Source: an uncultured Clostridia bacterium (GTDB lineage: Bacteria > Bacillota > Clostridia > Christensenellales > UBA1242). From it: a stretch of 7,518 bases of DNA. Positions 6,128-7,518 of the stretch are shown here, in pieces; position 1 is the stretch's first letter; each line of letters begins with the position of its first letter. The notes beneath the pieces were generated by a model. That model did not search any database. It was given only the letters and a program-made list of their open reading frames with translations, and was not told where the DNA came from. The translations under genes and the position numbers were made by a program. The stretch is taken from positions 1 to 7,518 of the forward strand of contig CALATF010000043.1 of NCBI GenBank assembly GCA_937891595.1, in the 5' to 3' direction.

Positions 6128-6186
6128 TATTTTTCTCCTTTCAAGTATCTAATTAAATTGTAAACACAAAAAAAACTTTAATGCAA
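6127..6186 (-). repeat. Promoter plus SD segment, copy 2 (relic)
   Basis: On the minus strand it reads TTGCAT (6186-6181), TACAATTTAATTAGAT and AAGGAG (6140-6135), matching copy 1 at 5438-5498 in order and spacing. AAAGTTTTTTT is shared exactly. No ATG follows the SD: where copy 1 has ATATG this copy has ATATT, then antisense of the HNH end. It is a promoter without its gene, probably the old fibre promoter left behind by the insertion. Confidence 0.55.
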
Positions 6187-6211
6187 TAAAAGAAAAAGGG
6201 CTTTCGCCCTT
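6187..6211 (-). terminator. Terminator of the 256-aa gene
   Basis: On the minus strand AAGGGC, a GAAA tetraloop and GCCCTT form a compact stem followed by TTTTTCTTTTAT. The hairpin starts inside the stop codon of the 256-aa gene. On the plus strand the hairpin is followed only by TATCTTAAT, so it could end the HNH transcript less efficiently. Confidence 0.85.
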
Positions 6212-6980
6212 ATCTTAATAAGTAGTGGTTTTGATATAGCACCAAGTAGCCATTACTATCAATATTGTCATTTGGAACTTTTTCAACAATAAACATAAGT
6301 TCTACGATATCTTCGTTAGTATCTAAATTAAATGCGTGTCTAAATATCGCATAGTCTTTGCCACTTTCAAAGTCTAATTGAACACTATTATTAAAATTCC
6401 CAGTGCTATTTATCATTACTTGTGCGCCATAAATACCAACTTTAAGAACGTGGTCATCATCTACCATGTCATATTGTAAATCAACACCATTTTGCACACT
6501 TAAATTAGTAAATTGTTGATTTGGAACTACGTGTTGAGTATCTAAAACATTATTTTGTGTTAAGTTTTCTCCCTTAATAAACGAATAAAAATAAACGCAA
6601 TTTTCGTGTTGTGATAAGACATTCTCGCCAATTAAAACATTATTGCTATCGCCTAATTGTCCACTATATTCAAACACAGGCACTTCGGTAGCATCTTTAT
6701 TATATCCACTTTCTACAATACTAAATTCGTGTCTATTATTATATGCGATATCATATAAATCGCTTGGAATAAAGCATTGTGTTACTAACGCATCATAAGG
6801 TGCGCTATAAGAATTGTCGCTATAATATAAATAATCGCAATCTACACGTTGTTCTTGCGTTAAGAATAATAATGTAATTCCTTTGAACTTGCCTTTTGCA
6901 TCAACGTAGGAAATAGGTGTATTAATCATTGAGTTTTGGTTAAATAAGTTTTGCAAGTTAAACATATAACGCCTATTCAT
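6210..6980 (-). CDS. Unrecognised 256-aa protein, probably virion-associated
   Basis: I do not recognise this protein. It has no signal peptide, membrane span or catalytic motif. It is acidic, rich in Asn, Tyr, Val and Phe, and looks like mixed beta structure. The N-terminal part contains YVDAKGKFKGITLLFLTQEQ and YLYYSDNSYSAPYDALV. The second half (VQNGVDLQYDMVDDDHVLKV onwards) resembles a beta sandwich. Its position upstream of the tail fibre on the same strand suggests a virion or baseplate protein. It is a monocistronic unit with its own promoter and terminator. The start is uncertain: ATG at 6980 lacks an SD site and its first two bases lie in a 5-bp hairpin (ATTGG/CCAAT, 6979-6995). The in-frame ATG at 6965-6963 has only AGG six bases upstream. 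An in-frame TAG closes the frame further upstream. Confidence 0.85.
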   Translation of the reverse strand: MNRRYMFNLQNLFNQNSMINTPISYVDAKGKFKGITLLFLTQEQRVDCDYLYYSDNSYSAPYDALVTQCFIPSDLYDIAYNNRHEFSIVESGYNKDATEVPVFEYSGQLGDSNNVLIGENVLSQHENCVYFYSFIKGENLTQNNVLDTQHVVPNQQFTNLSVQNGVDLQYDMVDDDHVLKVGIYGAQVMINSTGNFNNSVQLDFESGKDYAIFRHAFNLDTNEDIVELMFIVEKVPNDNIDSNGYLVLYQNHYLLR

Positions 6981-7016
6981 TGGCGAATAACCAATAATGT
7001 TATTATGTATGGAGCA

Positions 7017-7044
7017 ATTCTATCGAATAAGATAAATAAGACAA
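7017..7044 (-). promoter_or_regulatory. Promoter of the 256-aa gene
   Basis: On the minus strand TTGTCT (7044-7039) and TAGAAT (7022-7017, five of six consensus bases) are 16 bases apart. Transcription would start near 7010, about 30 bases before the ATG at 6980. Confidence 0.5.
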
Positions 7045-7083
7045 TTAAAAAGTACCCATAAAATCAAATTATTTAAAGAAATT

Positions 7084-7112
7084 TTGAATTTTTTAAGAAA
7101 AAAATCTATATA
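7084..7112 (+). promoter_or_regulatory. Promoter of the right-end plus-strand gene
   Basis: TTGAAT (7084-7089) and TATATA (7107-7112) are 17 bases apart and would start RNA near 7119, about 18 bases before ATG. The surrounding DNA is so AT-rich that chance matches are expected. A variant resembling the Bacteroidota TAnnTTTG element (TATTATTTG, 7111-7119) is not an exact match. Confidence 0.4.
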
Positions 7113-7136
7113 TTATTTGTAAAATTAATAATTAAT

Positions 7137-7424
7137 ATGATTTCAAAGATTTATACTGAAGATTGGTTTGGTCGTACAAATGGTGGTTATACATTTGATG
7201 AGGCTGAAATGAACAGTGGAATTGTTAAAATTGATAATCATAAGTATTCTTCCTTCCTATATAATGAAGATAAAGCCGAACGTATTTGTTCCGATCCTGA
7301 ATTTTTGAAGAAAGAAATGATGGATATGATTCATGCTGTTGGTTTGAGCAATATTGCTTTCAAGCTTTCAACAACTTGTGAGACTGCTCAGACAAACGGT
7401 CGTTTTATTGAGACCGCTTACTGA
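7137..7424 (+). CDS. 95-aa protein of unknown function
   Basis: The product has 95 residues and is soluble and slightly acidic. Its N-terminal half is Gly/Asn/Tyr-rich (YTEDWFGRTNGGYTFDEAEM). Its C-terminal half is helical, with FLKKEMMDMIHAVGLSNIAF and then TTCETAQTNGRFIETAY. There is no membrane segment and I recognise no family. The coding pattern is convincing: the frame is closed on both sides, codon positions are clearly biased and GC is about 34 percent. The start has no SD site, only an AT-rich stretch (AAAATTAATAATTAAT), unlike most minus-strand genes here. It is divergent from the 256-aa gene. It could be an early or accessory phage gene, a host gene beside a prophage, or foreign sequence joined by assembly. 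Confidence 0.75.
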   Translation: MISKIYTEDWFGRTNGGYTFDEAEMNSGIVKIDNHKYSSFLYNEDKAERICSDPEFLKKEMMDMIHAVGLSNIAFKLSTTCETAQTNGRFIETAY

Positions 7425-7518
7425 TGAGAAAAAGCCTATATATATTATATATAAGGTATGGTTGATAAGGTAAAGACGAGCAAACGAGTTAACAAATATA
7501 CTAATAATTAATCAACAC

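Noticed and set aside
5521..6211. Group I intron carrying the HNH gene, suggested by interleaved stems plus a homing endonuclease.
   Set aside because: The flanking genes are on the other strand, so no host exon is interrupted in the plus-strand RNA, and I see no conserved P7/G-binding core or catalytic-size RNA.
7421..7440. CTGATGAG at the end of the 95-aa gene resembles the core of a hammerhead ribozyme.
   Set aside because: No CGAAA box or stem II/III follows; the match is the stop codon context TGATGAG by chance.
7435..7456. AT-rich inverted repeat CCTATATATA/TATATATAAGG after the 95-aa gene, possible terminator.
   Set aside because: It needs a bulge, is almost only A-T pairs and has no T-run after it.
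7458..7511. Short plus-strand ORF of 17 lysine-rich codons (MVDKVKTSKRVNKYTNN).
   Set aside because: AAGG is only one base from the ATG, the ORF is very short and there is no coding signal beyond composition.

Overview
The window looks like part of the structural module of an AT-rich, tailed double-stranded DNA phage or prophage. GC is roughly one third in the stretches I counted. Most genes lie on the minus strand, so the module is read from right to left. Several starts have strong Shine-Dalgarno (SD) sites (AGGAGG, GGAGA, GAGGT), hairpin terminators sit at gene ends, and the tail-fibre motifs are of a kind common in phages of gut Firmicutes. The standard genetic code fits: Trp is TGG and TGA is used as a stop. 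A Bacillota-type host is therefore the best guess. No capsid, portal, terminase, lysin or integrase gene is present, so the phage cannot be classified from this window.

Layout from right to left on the minus strand. An unrecognised 256-aa protein (6980-6210) has its own promoter and a terminator that begins in its stop codon. Next, on the opposite strand, is a free-standing NUMOD4/HNH homing-type endonuclease (5636-6127) with an unusual structured leader. It is flanked by two imperfect copies of a minus-strand promoter plus SD segment. Then come a 15-codon leader ORF (5440-5393) and a large tail-fibre or receptor-binding protein. This protein is now in two frames: 5390-3186, then 3217-2132. 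After it come a 73-aa and a 44-aa small protein, joined by an ATGA overlap, and a terminator. A second minus-strand unit (1668 to 1) encodes a 126-aa charged protein, a 207-aa protein with an export signal and membrane anchor, and a membrane protein cut by the window edge.

Right of about 7000, a divergent plus-strand gene (7137-7424) starts without an SD site. It is not recognised and may belong to another module, another strategy of translation, or a chimeric junction.

The most unusual element is the leader of the HNH gene (5521-5617). A near-consensus promoter places the RNA 5' end at the first stem. Two long complementary pairs are interleaved (A-B-A'-B'): 13 bp and 26 bp, with no mismatches. 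All seven non-Watson-Crick pairs are G-U in the plus-strand RNA. This is either a pseudoknot or a two-state switch RNA. Two frame breaks in the tail-fibre gene also deserve attention: a C CCA AAG -1 slippery heptamer at its 5' end and a +1 break that splits a carbohydrate-binding-like domain.
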